A stretch of DNA of 10,980 nt from contig CAIYNT010000148.1 in NCBI GenBank assembly GCA_903927605.1, positions 1 through 10,980 on the forward strand, given 5' to 3'. The translations under genes and the position numbers were made by a program. Under the pieces are notes generated by a model. The model saw only the letters and a list, made by a program, of their open reading frames with translations. It searched no databases and was not told the DNA's origin. The stretch comes from an uncultured Holophagaceae bacterium. Lineage in GTDB: Bacteria; Acidobacteriota; Holophagae; Holophagales; Holophagaceae. Each line of letters starts with the position of its first letter. Positions within the stretch are counted from its first letter, which is position 1. This document shows positions 1-6,821 of the stretch, in pieces.

Positions 1-1
1 C

Positions 2-886
2 ATGATGTATGGCACCGCAGGCGCGGGACTCCCCACCATGACCTTCACCTCCTCGCCGGGCTTCAGCCTGATGCTGGAGGGTGTCTCCTACATGATCGGC
101 TCGGAGCTACCGGGTGTCTTCGTGGATATCATGCGCGGCGGCCCTGGCCTGGGCAACATCGCGCCCGAACAGTCCGACATCAAGCTCGCCTGCCACGGCC
201 TCGGCCACGGCAATACTCAGGCGATCACCCTGGCGCCTTCCACGCCCCAGGAGATGCTGGACCTCACCATGCTGGCCTTCGAGCTCAGCTTCAAGTACCG
301 CAACCCGGTGGTCATCCTCGGCGATGGCTACCTGGGCCAGATGACCGGGAAAGTGCAGCTGCCCGAAGCCCTGATCAAGCCCGGCATTCCCAAGTGGGCC
401 GTCTACGGCGACGCCATGCACCGCCGGAACCTCATCTCCTCGATCTTCCTCACCGAGACCGATCTCGAAGCCCACAACATCCACCTGAACGCCAAGTACG
501 AAGCCATGAAGGTGGAGGCCCGCGCCGAGAGCTTCCTCTGCGACGACGCCGAGGTGGTCCTCATCGCCTGCAACACGCCAGCCCGCACCACCAAGGGCGC
601 CGTGCAGGACCTTCGCCATCAGGGCATCAAGGCCGGCCTCTTCCGGCCCATCACCCTCTGGCCCTTCCCCGTGGAGGAGCTGAAGGCCGCCATCCATGGC
701 GCCGACCGGATCGTGGTGGTGGAAGCTAGTGCCGGCCAGCTGGAGGATGAGGTCCGCCTGGCCCTGAGCAAGGCCGGTATCCGGCAGTTCCCCGAACTCG
801 AATCCGTCCGCCGCATGGGCGGTGTCCTGCCCCAGCAGAACGAGATCATGGCCCAGGTGCTGGGAAAGAAGGAGGTCCGCGCATGA
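2..886 (+). CDS. vorB: 2-oxoacid:ferredoxin oxidoreductase alpha subunit, VorB type (5' end missing)
   Basis: This is the alpha (pyrimidine-binding and C-terminal) subunit of a 2-oxoacid:ferredoxin oxidoreductase, most like 2-oxoisovalerate oxidoreductase (VOR). That cytoplasmic enzyme converts branched-chain 2-oxoacids plus CoA to acyl-CoA, CO2 and reduced ferredoxin, or runs in reverse. The visible part shows MMYGTAGAG, then SSPGFSLMLEG, RGGPGLGNIAP near residue 46, and KYRNPVVILGDGYLGQM near residue 98. These match VOR-type alpha subunits better than 2-oxoglutarate-type ones. Residues 185-220 resemble the transketolase C-terminal-like domain. Family members carry roughly 60 more N-terminal residues, so the first ATG here is internal and the gene begins outside the window. 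The gene ends in ATGA, overlapping the beta-gamma gene by 4 bases, which indicates one operon. Substrate preference is inferred from motif similarity. Pyruvate or 2-oxoglutarate forms are less likely alternatives. Confidence 0.88.
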   Translation: MMYGTAGAGLPTMTFTSSPGFSLMLEGVSYMIGSELPGVFVDIMRGGPGLGNIAPEQSDIKLACHGLGHGNTQAITLAPSTPQEMLDLTMLAFELSFKYRNPVVILGDGYLGQMTGKVQLPEALIKPGIPKWAVYGDAMHRRNLISSIFLTETDLEAHNIHLNAKYEAMKVEARAESFLCDDAEVVLIACNTPARTTKGAVQDLRHQGIKAGLFRPITLWPFPVEELKAAIHGADRIVVVEASAGQLEDEVRLALSKAGIRQFPELESVRRMGGVLPQQNEIMAQVLGKKEVRA

Positions 887-2313
887 GCAAGTCCAGCGTC
901 ATCTATGACAAGTTCGAGCGCCACTCCCATGCCGAGGGCCTGAAGGGCCACGCTACCCACTACTGCCCCGGCTGCGGCCACGGACTGGCCCACAAGTTCC
1001 TGGCGGAGGCCATCGATGCCCTGGGCATCCAGGACCGCACGGTGGCTGTCAGTCCCGTGGGCTGCTCCGTCTTCCTCTACTACTACTTTGATGTGGGCAA
1101 TACCCAGGCCGCCCACGGCCGGGCGCCCGCGGTCGCCCTCGGCCACAAGTTCGCCAACCCCGAGAGCGTGGTCATCAGCTACCAGGGCGACGGCGATCTG
1201 GCCTCCATCGGCCTTGCCGAGACCATCGCCACCGCCCAGCTGGGCGCCCCCATCACCGTCATCTTCATCAACAACGCTATCTATGGCATGACCGGCGGCC
1301 AGATGGCCCCGACCACGCTGATGGGTCAGACCAGCACCACCAGCCCTTCGGGCCGCAACCAGTACAACGGCCAACCCATGAAGATGGCCGAGATCATCGC
1401 GGGCCTAGACGGGCCCATCTACGTCGAGCGCGTGGCCCTCTTCGATGCCAAGCAGCGCATCAAGGCCAAGAAGGCGATCCAGAAGGCCCTCACGCTCCAG
1501 GTGGAAGGTCGGGGCTATTCCTTCATCGAGGTGCTGGCCGAGTGCCCCACACACTTGAAGATGACCCCCGAGGAAACGGAGAAGTGGGTCAAGGAGAGCA
1601 TGGAGCCCGTGTACCCCCTCGGCGTGAAGAAGGACCTCACGGTCGAGCCCTGGTTCAAGCGGAACCCGCCCAGCTTCCAGGGTGAGAAGATCCTCAGCTT
1701 GACCGGTGCCACCTCCGAGCATCCCACGCGCCACTGCCAGGGCTTCCCCACGCAGCTCGCGCCGCATGACATCTCGCTGAAGCTCGCCGGTTCCGGCGGC
1801 GACGGCGCCCAGACCGCCGCCATGCTCATCGCCCGCGCAGCCATCAATGAAGGCTTCGACGCTACGCACATCCCCAGCTACGGCCCCGAGAGCCGCGGCG
1901 GCACCTCCTACGCCGACGTGCATGTGGCCGAGGAGGAGGTGCTCAACCCCGGATCACCGGATCCCCAGGTGCTCATCGCCTTCAATGCCCCGAGTCTGGC
2001 CAAGTTCGGCCCCACGGTCCGCAAGGGCGGCTATGTCATCTACGACAGCTCCGTGGTGTCCGACGCCCCCGAGCTGGATCCCAGCATCAAGGTCTTCCCC
2101 GTGCCCTTCACGGGCATCGCCACCGATCTGGGCAAGGCCGTGGTGAAGAACATCGTGGCCCTCGGTGCGCTTCAGGCCGCCACGGGGATCTTCCCGAAAG
2201 AGACCATGCTCACGGCCATCCGCGTGGCCCTGAAGGACAAATGCGCCCTGATCCCCCTCAACGAAGAAGCCTTCGCCTGGGGCATCAAGTCCGTGGAAGC
2301 GCTCAGCAACTGA
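883..2313 (+). CDS. vorA: 2-oxoacid:ferredoxin oxidoreductase, fused beta (TPP) and gamma subunits
   Basis: This 476-residue protein joins two subunits that are often separate. Residues 1-240 are the thiamine diphosphate beta subunit: HYCPGCGHG (26-34), SPVGCS (57-62), GDGDLAS (102-108) and NNAIYGMTGGQ (130-140), the GDG...NN pattern that binds Mg-TPP. C28, C31, C61 and C221 (AECPTH) lie where related enzymes hold a [4Fe-4S] cluster. After a linker (about 240-295), residues 296-476 are the gamma domain, with GSGGDGAQ (303-310) and PSYGPESRGG (331-340), which interacts with CoA in the family. AAGGAGGT at 869-876 precedes the ATG, which overlaps the alpha gene stop as ATGA, so coupled translation is expected. 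No ferredoxin-like delta subunit is visible; it may lie upstream of the window or be supplied in trans. The enzyme class is secure; the 2-oxoisovalerate preference is inferred. Confidence 0.9.
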   Translation: MSKSSVIYDKFERHSHAEGLKGHATHYCPGCGHGLAHKFLAEAIDALGIQDRTVAVSPVGCSVFLYYYFDVGNTQAAHGRAPAVALGHKFANPESVVISYQGDGDLASIGLAETIATAQLGAPITVIFINNAIYGMTGGQMAPTTLMGQTSTTSPSGRNQYNGQPMKMAEIIAGLDGPIYVERVALFDAKQRIKAKKAIQKALTLQVEGRGYSFIEVLAECPTHLKMTPEETEKWVKESMEPVYPLGVKKDLTVEPWFKRNPPSFQGEKILSLTGATSEHPTRHCQGFPTQLAPHDISLKLAGSGGDGAQTAAMLIARAAINEGFDATHIPSYGPESRGGTSYADVHVAEEEVLNPGSPDPQVLIAFNAPSLAKFGPTVRKGGYVIYDSSVVSDAPELDPSIKVFPVPFTGIATDLGKAVVKNIVALGALQAATGIFPKETMLTAIRVALKDKCALIPLNEEAFAWGIKSVEALSN

Positions 2314-2331
2314 TTCATTTCGGAGGCAGCC

Positions 2332-2595
2332 ATGACGGATACCGCCATCCAGACCACCCTCAGCGCCGAGGAATGGAAGATCGTCATGGCCCTCCGGGAG
2401 ATCCCCGACAGTCCGCTGCGCTCGAAGGTCTCGGGCCTCCTGACCGAGCTGATGCGCTTCATTCAGCAGCCCCGCTGCCTGGGCATGCAGGGCGACGGTT
2501 TCCCCTGCGGCACACCCAACACCAGTTGCGAAGAGTGCCAGCAGATGCTGCAGGTTATTGATGATCTGGCGGCGCGGGTGCCCATTCAGAATTGA
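2332..2595 (+). CDS. Small four-cysteine protein of unknown function
   Basis: I do not recognise this 87-residue protein. It starts 18 bases after the oxidoreductase fusion gene, with GGAGG (2322-2326) at good spacing before the ATG, so it probably shares the operon. The first half (residues 10-45) looks helical and amphipathic. The second half carries C49, C59, C66 and C69 (C-X9-C-X6-C-X2-C, ending in SCEECQQM), followed by another helix to about residue 82. Four cysteines could bind one zinc ion or an Fe-S cluster, but the spacing is not that of a 4Fe-4S ferredoxin (CX2CX2CX3CP). There is no signal peptide or membrane segment, so it is probably cytoplasmic. A role with the oxidoreductase, as a maturation or regulatory partner, is only suggested by position. 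Codon usage resembles the neighbours. Confidence 0.75.
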   Translation: MTDTAIQTTLSAEEWKIVMALREIPDSPLRSKVSGLLTELMRFIQQPRCLGMQGDGFPCGTPNTSCEECQQMLQVIDDLAARVPIQN

Positions 2596-2634
2596 GCTTG
2601 TAGACGAAGAACAAAGGCCAGCAATCTCTCTGCT

Positions 2635-3531
2635 CTACAGCCCGCCCCGCAGGTTCGCGAAGGTGCGCAGGCCATCTTCGGTGGGCTTGAGGAGGGCCAC
2701 GAGGCGACCTTCGTGCAGGGCGCGCAGGGGGGCGCCGGGATCGGGGAAGCCTTCGGGCATGGCCCAGGTCGCAGGCGCGGGCTCGCCTGTCGGGATGGCG
2801 CGACCGTGGCTGAGATGATTGGCCTCTTCATCGGTGAGCAGGCGGGACGGGCACCAGGGCAACAGGTCTGCGCCGGTCAGGAGCCGCTCCTGACCTTCGC
2901 CGGGATCGCCCCAGGGACCGATGGCCGTGCGTCGCAAAGCGCTGAGATGGGCACCGCAACCCAGGGCGCGCCCCAGGTCCCGGGCCAGGCTGCGCACATA
3001 GAAGCCGCCCCGGCAGGTGAGCTCCAGGGTGCTGCGCAGCGGCAAGTCGTGGGCGAGCCAGCGGGCTGACAGCATGAACACCCGGCAGGGCTTCATCACC
3101 ACCTCCTCGCCCCGGTGGGCCTTCTTGTAGGCGGCCTCGCCGTCGATCTTCTTGGCGCTGGTGGCGGGTGGGATCTGCTCGGTCCAGCCCAGGTAGGGTG
3201 CCAGCGCCGCATCCAGGGTATCTGGGACCAGATGTGCGGCCACCGCCTCCATCACAGGGCTGCCATGCAGGTCGCAGGTATCGGTTTCCAGGCCCCAGGC
3301 CACCTCAGCTATGTAGGTCTTGGGCAGGGGGTGCATCAATTCCATCAAACGCGTGGCCTGGCCCGCCAGCACCAGCAGCAGACCCTCCGCAAAGGGATCC
3401 AGCGTGCCACCGTGACCCAGAGCCAGCTTTTTCTGCCCCGCCTCGAAGGCCCGGCGCTTGAAGCCGCGGATCACATCAAAGCTGCTCTGTCCCACAGTCT
3501 TGTGGACAAGATGAACGCCGGTTTCAACCAT
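2635..3531 (-). CDS. truB: tRNA pseudouridine(55) synthase TruB
   Basis: TruB converts U55 in the T loop of tRNAs to pseudouridine and also acts as a tRNA folding helper. The 298-residue length is normal for the family. Seen in the sequence: GVHLVHKTVGQSSFDV (5-20), corresponding to the family's DKPxGxTS block although the Pro is Thr here; GHGGTLDPFAEG (39-50) with the catalytic aspartate D45; KTYIAEVAWGLETDTCDLHG (71-90) with the conserved tyrosine Y73; and RGGFYVRSLARDLG around residue 178. About 75 C-terminal residues form the smaller TruB C-terminal domain. The ATG directly abuts the rbfA stop (TGAATG on the minus strand) and has no strong ribosome binding site of its own, so translational coupling to rbfA is likely. 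It converges with the small cysteine protein gene, and no clear terminator hairpin is visible in the 39-base gap. Confidence 0.95.
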   Translation of the reverse strand: MVETGVHLVHKTVGQSSFDVIRGFKRRAFEAGQKKLALGHGGTLDPFAEGLLLVLAGQATRLMELMHPLPKTYIAEVAWGLETDTCDLHGSPVMEAVAAHLVPDTLDAALAPYLGWTEQIPPATSAKKIDGEAAYKKAHRGEEVVMKPCRVFMLSARWLAHDLPLRSTLELTCRGGFYVRSLARDLGRALGCGAHLSALRRTAIGPWGDPGEGQERLLTGADLLPWCPSRLLTDEEANHLSHGRAIPTGEPAPATWAMPEGFPDPGAPLRALHEGRLVALLKPTEDGLRTFANLRGGL

Positions 3532-3921
3532 TCAGGCTTCCGGTTCCGGTTCCACGGGCCTAGCCGCCCGCTCCTTCTCGATCTCCGAGAGGAGCGTCTC
3601 CAAGTGGTTGCCCTCTTCGAGGGTGCCGTCCGGGAAGAATCGCAGTTCGGGCACGCGCTTCATCTTGAGCCGCGCCGCCAACTGGCTGCGGAGGAAACCA
3701 GCCGCCCGGCCCAGGGCCTTGCGGGTGAAGCCATCCTGGGCCTCCTGGTCGCCCCCGTTGGCCGGCAGCACCGTGAAATAGACCTTGGCCACGCTGCGAT
3801 CGGGCGACAGGCGGACGGCCGTGAGTGTCACGAAGCCCAGCTCCGGATCCCGGAGTTCACGCTGAACCAGCGTCGAAAGGAGAAAGTGGACCTGGTCTTC
3901 CAGGCGTTCAGGGCGTTGCAT
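3532..3921 (-). CDS. rbfA: 30S ribosome-binding factor RbfA
   Basis: RbfA is a small KH-like protein that binds the 30S subunit and helps finish processing of the 5' end of 16S rRNA. The 129-residue product shows the family pattern: MQRPERLEDQV at the N-terminus, RDPELGFVTLTAVRLSPD (24-41), VAKVYFTVLP (44-53), then LRSQLAARLKMKRVPELRF (77-95) with PDGTLEEG. The acidic, proline-rich tail RPVEPEPEA is extra. The frame is open further upstream to 4047, but the ATG at 3921 is preferred because it has AAAGGA upstream at good spacing and gives the usual length. The upstream extension does not resemble RbfA. The gene is first in an rbfA-truB pair. The common neighbours nusA and infB are absent; a divergent methyltransferase gene lies upstream instead. 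Confidence 0.93.
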   Translation of the reverse strand: MQRPERLEDQVHFLLSTLVQRELRDPELGFVTLTAVRLSPDRSVAKVYFTVLPANGGDQEAQDGFTRKALGRAAGFLRSQLAARLKMKRVPELRFFPDGTLEEGNHLETLLSEIEKERAARPVEPEPEA

Positions 3922-3940
3922 GGGATTCCTTTGCAATTTC

Positions 3941-3946
3941 CATTCT
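3941..3946 (-). promoter_or_regulatory. Candidate -10 element of the rbfA-truB operon
   Basis: On the minus strand this reads TAGAAT within GGTAGAATGG, ending 19 bases before the rbfA start, which would give a very short leader that contains the ribosome binding site. The same 10-mer occurs before the DAHP synthase gene. No good TTGACA-like -35 box lies 16-18 bases upstream, so this rests on the hexamer, its position and the recurrence. Confidence 0.35.
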
Positions 3947-4025
3947 ACCCGAGGTGGCAGGCCCGATTTCCGCATGGAGCCAATCCCCGCCCGGGAGTAC
4001 TCTGGATTGTTGGAAAGGCGCCGCC

Positions 4026-4769
4026 TTGGCCGAATGGTTTGAAGCATGGTTTGACGAGGACTATGCCCTGCTCTATTCCCACCGGGATGAGGAGGAGGCT
4101 CGCATCGCCATGGGCCGGGCCCTGCAATTGGCTCCGGAATTGACCACAGGTCCCGTGCTCGACCTCGCCTGCGGAGCGGGCCGGCATCTGGAGATCCTGC
4201 GGCGGGTCAACCCCCTGGCCTTTGGCATGGACCTGTCAAGAACGCTGCTTGCCATGGTCCCCTCCGGCCTGCGCCCCTGGCTGCTCCGAGGAGATATGCG
4301 CCGACTTCCTGTGAAGGCAGGCACCCTCCACGGCATCTGCCTCTGGTTCACGCCCTTCGGGTACTTCTCGGACACCGAGAACCGGGCCCTGATGATGGAT
4401 CTGGGAGGCCTGCTGAAACATCAGGGGGTGCTGGTGATGGATTACCTTAACGTCGATCTGGTGGCCCGAACCCTGCTTTCCGAAGACACGGTGGAACGCG
4501 GGGCTGTGAGAGCCCAGAGCCGCCGGTCCATCGAGGGTAACCGCCTGGTGAAGCGCATGGTGCTCATGCACCGGGATACGGGCGAGCTGCGGGACGTCAT
4601 GGAAAGTGTACGGCTCTACCCTCCCTTGGAATTGCAGGAGATGGCCGTTCACGCGGGCCTCCGCCTCCGCCACATCATGGGCACTTACTCCGGTGAGGCT
4701 TTCACCAAGGACAGCCCCCGCTGGATCGGCATCTTCGAGAAGGTGCGGAGGGCAGCCCTCAGTGGCTGA
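4026..4769 (+). CDS. Class I SAM-dependent methyltransferase (TTG start)
   Basis: This 247-residue protein has a Rossmann-fold methyltransferase domain. Motif I is VLDLACGAGRH (44-54), the SAM-binding loop. Motif II is GMDLSRTLL (67-75), with the acidic residue that usually holds the ribose hydroxyls. LLRGDMRRLP (86-95) corresponds to the adenine-contacting region, and WFTPFGYF (107-114) to the motif IV/post-I area. The substrate cannot be told from sequence. The frame stays open upstream to an ATG at 3825, but that stretch runs antisense through rbfA and has no family-like content. The TTG at 4026, with GGAAAGG (4012-4018) seven bases upstream, gives MAEWFEAWFDEDYALLYSHR, a sensible N-terminus. 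A GTG at 3954 is an alternative. The gene diverges from rbfA and precedes pgk on the same strand by 70 bases. Confidence 0.8.
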   Translation: MAEWFEAWFDEDYALLYSHRDEEEARIAMGRALQLAPELTTGPVLDLACGAGRHLEILRRVNPLAFGMDLSRTLLAMVPSGLRPWLLRGDMRRLPVKAGTLHGICLWFTPFGYFSDTENRALMMDLGGLLKHQGVLVMDYLNVDLVARTLLSEDTVERGAVRAQSRRSIEGNRLVKRMVLMHRDTGELRDVMESVRLYPPLELQEMAVHAGLRLRHIMGTYSGEAFTKDSPRWIGIFEKVRRAALSG

Positions 4770-4806
4770 TAGCTGAGACCCGATAGCTGCGAACGCTCTC
4801 TTCCGT

Positions 4807-4812
4807 CAGAAT
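4807..4812 (+). promoter_or_regulatory. Weak candidate -10 element upstream of pgk
   Basis: CAGAATGGG lies 27 bases before the pgk start and resembles the TAGAATGG elements before rbfA and the DAHP synthase gene. No convincing -35 box is visible. The 70-base gap between the methyltransferase and pgk could hold a promoter for pgk-tpiA-dapB, but read-through is equally possible. Confidence 0.2.
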
Positions 4813-4839
4813 GGGTCATCTACGAGCTTAGGAGCAGCC

Positions 4840-6036
4840 ATGGGCTTCCAGTCAGTGCGTGATCTCGATGTGAAGGGCCATCGGGTCTTCCTCCGGGCGG
4901 ACCTGAACGTGCCCTTGAAGGAGGGCCGCATTACGGATGACACCCGCGTACGCGAGACCCTGCCTACGCTGAAGTTCCTGCTCGACGGTGGGGCCTCGGT
5001 AGTGCTGGCCTCGCACCTGGGTCGACCCGAGGGCAAGGGCTTCGAGGCCGCCTACAGCGCCGCTCCCGTGGCCGCCTGGCTGAGGTCGCAGGGCTTCGAC
5101 TGCCGCATGGCGAGCTATGTGGTCGGAGCCTCGGTGGAGGCCGAGGCCGCGGCCCTGAAAGCTGGGCAGGTCCTGCTGCTGGAGAACCTCCGCTTCGAGA
5201 AGGGCGAGACCAAGAATAACGATGAGTTCGCCGCCAGCCTGGCGAGACTGGCCGACACTTATGTGAACGATGCCTTCGGCTCTGCCCACCGTGCCCATGC
5301 CTCTGTCAGCGGCATGGTCGCCCACTTCCCCAAGGCCCGTGTAGCCGCGGGTTTCCTCATGGAGAAGGAACTGAAGGCCCTCGGAAAGGTCACGGACCAT
5401 CCTGAAAAACCCCTGGTCGTGATCTTCGGCGGGGCCAAGGTGAGCGACAAGATCGAGCTCATCCAGAACTTCCTCGGCAAGGCGGACGCCATCCTCATCG
5501 GCGGCGCCATGAGCTACACCTTCCTCAAGGCCCAGGGCTTCCAGATCGGCAAGAGCCTCTGCGAAGAAGACAAGCTGGAGCTGGCCCTGGACCTGCTGAA
5601 GCAGGCCGCTGCCAAGGGCACTCGCCTGCTCCTGCCCCTCGATCACCTGGCCGCCGCGGAGTTCAAGGAGGATGCGGACTGCGCCATCACAGTGGACCAG
5701 AACATCCCCGCCGACCGCATGGCCCTGGACATCGGGCCCGAAACCGTCGCAGCCTACGCTACGGAGATCCGCGCAGCGAAGACCCTGCTGTGGAACGGCC
5801 CCATGGGCGTCTTTGAGATGGCCCCATTCGCCAGTGGCACGCTGACCATGGCCGAAGAACTGGCGGATGCCGCGGATCGCGGCGCCTTCGTGCTGGTAGG
5901 TGGTGGCGACAGCGTGGCCGCCGTGAACAAGGCGGGCGTTGCGGCCCGCATGAGCCATGTCTCCACGGGTGGCGGCGCCAGTCTCGAATTCCTCAGCGGT
6001 CTCGAACTCCCGGGCGTCGCCGCCCTCTCCAAGTGA
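4840..6036 (+). CDS. pgk: Phosphoglycerate kinase
   Basis: Pgk transfers phosphate from 1,3-bisphosphoglycerate to ADP, giving 3-phosphoglycerate and ATP, in glycolysis (reverse in gluconeogenesis), in the cytoplasm. The 398-residue length is typical. N-terminal, substrate-binding domain: VFLRADLNVPL (16-26), ASHLGRPEGK (57-66), LLLENLRF (112-119) and YVNDAFGSAHRAHAS (141-155). C-terminal, nucleotide-binding domain: IFGGAKVSDKIELI (195-208), LWNGPMGVFE (317-326) and VGGGDSVAAV (353-362), followed by STGGGASLEFLSG. No key residue appears to be missing. The ATG has AGGAG (4830-4834) upstream. It is followed almost without gap by tpiA, with dapB further on; gap, a frequent pgk partner, is not in the window. 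Confidence 0.97.
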   Translation: MGFQSVRDLDVKGHRVFLRADLNVPLKEGRITDDTRVRETLPTLKFLLDGGASVVLASHLGRPEGKGFEAAYSAAPVAAWLRSQGFDCRMASYVVGASVEAEAAALKAGQVLLLENLRFEKGETKNNDEFAASLARLADTYVNDAFGSAHRAHASVSGMVAHFPKARVAAGFLMEKELKALGKVTDHPEKPLVVIFGGAKVSDKIELIQNFLGKADAILIGGAMSYTFLKAQGFQIGKSLCEEDKLELALDLLKQAAAKGTRLLLPLDHLAAAEFKEDADCAITVDQNIPADRMALDIGPETVAAYATEIRAAKTLLWNGPMGVFEMAPFASGTLTMAEELADAADRGAFVLVGGGDSVAAVNKAGVAARMSHVSTGGGASLEFLSGLELPGVAALSK

Positions 6037-6044
6037 GGTTGCCC

Positions 6045-6779
6045 ATGCGCTGCGTCGTCGCCAACTGGAAAATGAATCTGTCGTTGGGTGAGGCTAGAAC
6101 ATTCTGTGAGGATCTGCTCGGGCGCTGCGCGCCCGAGGTGGGAACTGAAATCGGGATTGCTCCGCCGTTCACGATGCTGAGCCTGGTGAGTGGCCTGGTG
6201 GGGGCGAAAGGCATCCGGGTCTTCGGGCAGAACGGGCATGCGGAGGCCAAGGGCGCCTTCACGGGCGAGATCTCCATGCCCCAGCTGCGGGACGCGGGCT
6301 GCTCGGGCGTGCTCCTCGGCCACAGCGAACGCCGGCAGTTCTTCGGCGAGACCGATGCGGCCCTGGCCAAGAAGGTCAAGGCCGCCTGGCAGTGGGACCT
6401 GCTACCCCTGCTCTGCATCGGCGAGACCCTGACCCAGCGGGACGCAGGCCAGACCCTGGACGTGCTTCGACAGCAGCTGTCCATTCTGGCCGAGACCGGC
6501 CCCGGTCCCCTCTGGGTGGCCTACGAGCCCGTCTGGGCCATCGGCACCGGCCGCCGCGCCGAGGCCGCCCAGGTGCTGGAGGCGCACGGATTCATCCGCA
6601 GCGAGCTGAACCGGCACCTGGCCGGCACCGAGTGCCAGGTGCCCATCCTCTACGGCGGCAGCGTCACCCCTGAGAGCTTCCCCGAGCTGCTGGGCATCCC
6701 TGAAGTGGCCGGTGGCCTCGTCGGCGGCGCCAGCCTGGATTCGCGAAAATTTGCTGAGTTGGTGCGGCAGGCGGGGTGA
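6045..6779 (+). CDS. tpiA: Triose-phosphate isomerase
   Basis: TpiA interconverts dihydroxyacetone phosphate and glyceraldehyde 3-phosphate. The 244-residue TIM barrel keeps its catalytic residues: K9 in ANWKMN, H93 in LGHSERRQFF, and E161 in AYEPVWAIGTG. The phosphate-binding YGGSV block and the final GGLVGGASLD block are present. The ATG at 6045 is preferred because GAGG (6035-6038) lies six bases upstream. A GTG at 6033, overlapping the pgk stop as GTGA, would add four residues (first five MRLPM) but has no ribosome binding site. The gene starts 8 bases after pgk, so the two are co-transcribed and probably translationally coupled. Length and content are ordinary. Confidence 0.96.
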   Translation: MRCVVANWKMNLSLGEARTFCEDLLGRCAPEVGTEIGIAPPFTMLSLVSGLVGAKGIRVFGQNGHAEAKGAFTGEISMPQLRDAGCSGVLLGHSERRQFFGETDAALAKKVKAAWQWDLLPLLCIGETLTQRDAGQTLDVLRQQLSILAETGPGPLWVAYEPVWAIGTGRRAEAAQVLEAHGFIRSELNRHLAGTECQVPILYGGSVTPESFPELLGIPEVAGGLVGGASLDSRKFAELVRQAG

Positions 6780-6821
6780 TCCAGGGTCCAGAGGTCTCTG
6801 ACGAACTGGTCTGGAGCAGAC

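Noticed and set aside
619..1374. 251-codon open frame on the minus strand
   Set aside because: It is antisense to the end of the alpha subunit gene and the TPP motif region of the fusion gene; it is composition-driven with no domain.
2596..2634. Possible bidirectional terminator between the small cysteine protein gene and truB
   Set aside because: I looked for an inverted repeat with a T-run in this convergent gap and found none.
3115..4143. 342-codon open frame on the plus strand
   Set aside because: It runs antisense through truB, rbfA and into the methyltransferase start. Both minus-strand genes have clear family motifs.
4768..4789. Direct repeat GATAGCTG twice, 14 bases apart, after the methyltransferase stop
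   Set aside because: Two 8-base copies could arise by chance. There is no dyad symmetry or link to a promoter box, so I do not call an operator.
4852..5958. 368-codon open frame on the minus strand
   Set aside because: It lies entirely antisense to pgk, whose motifs are complete. The translation is low-complexity, rich in Gly, His, Gln and Val, as expected for an antisense frame in GC-rich DNA.
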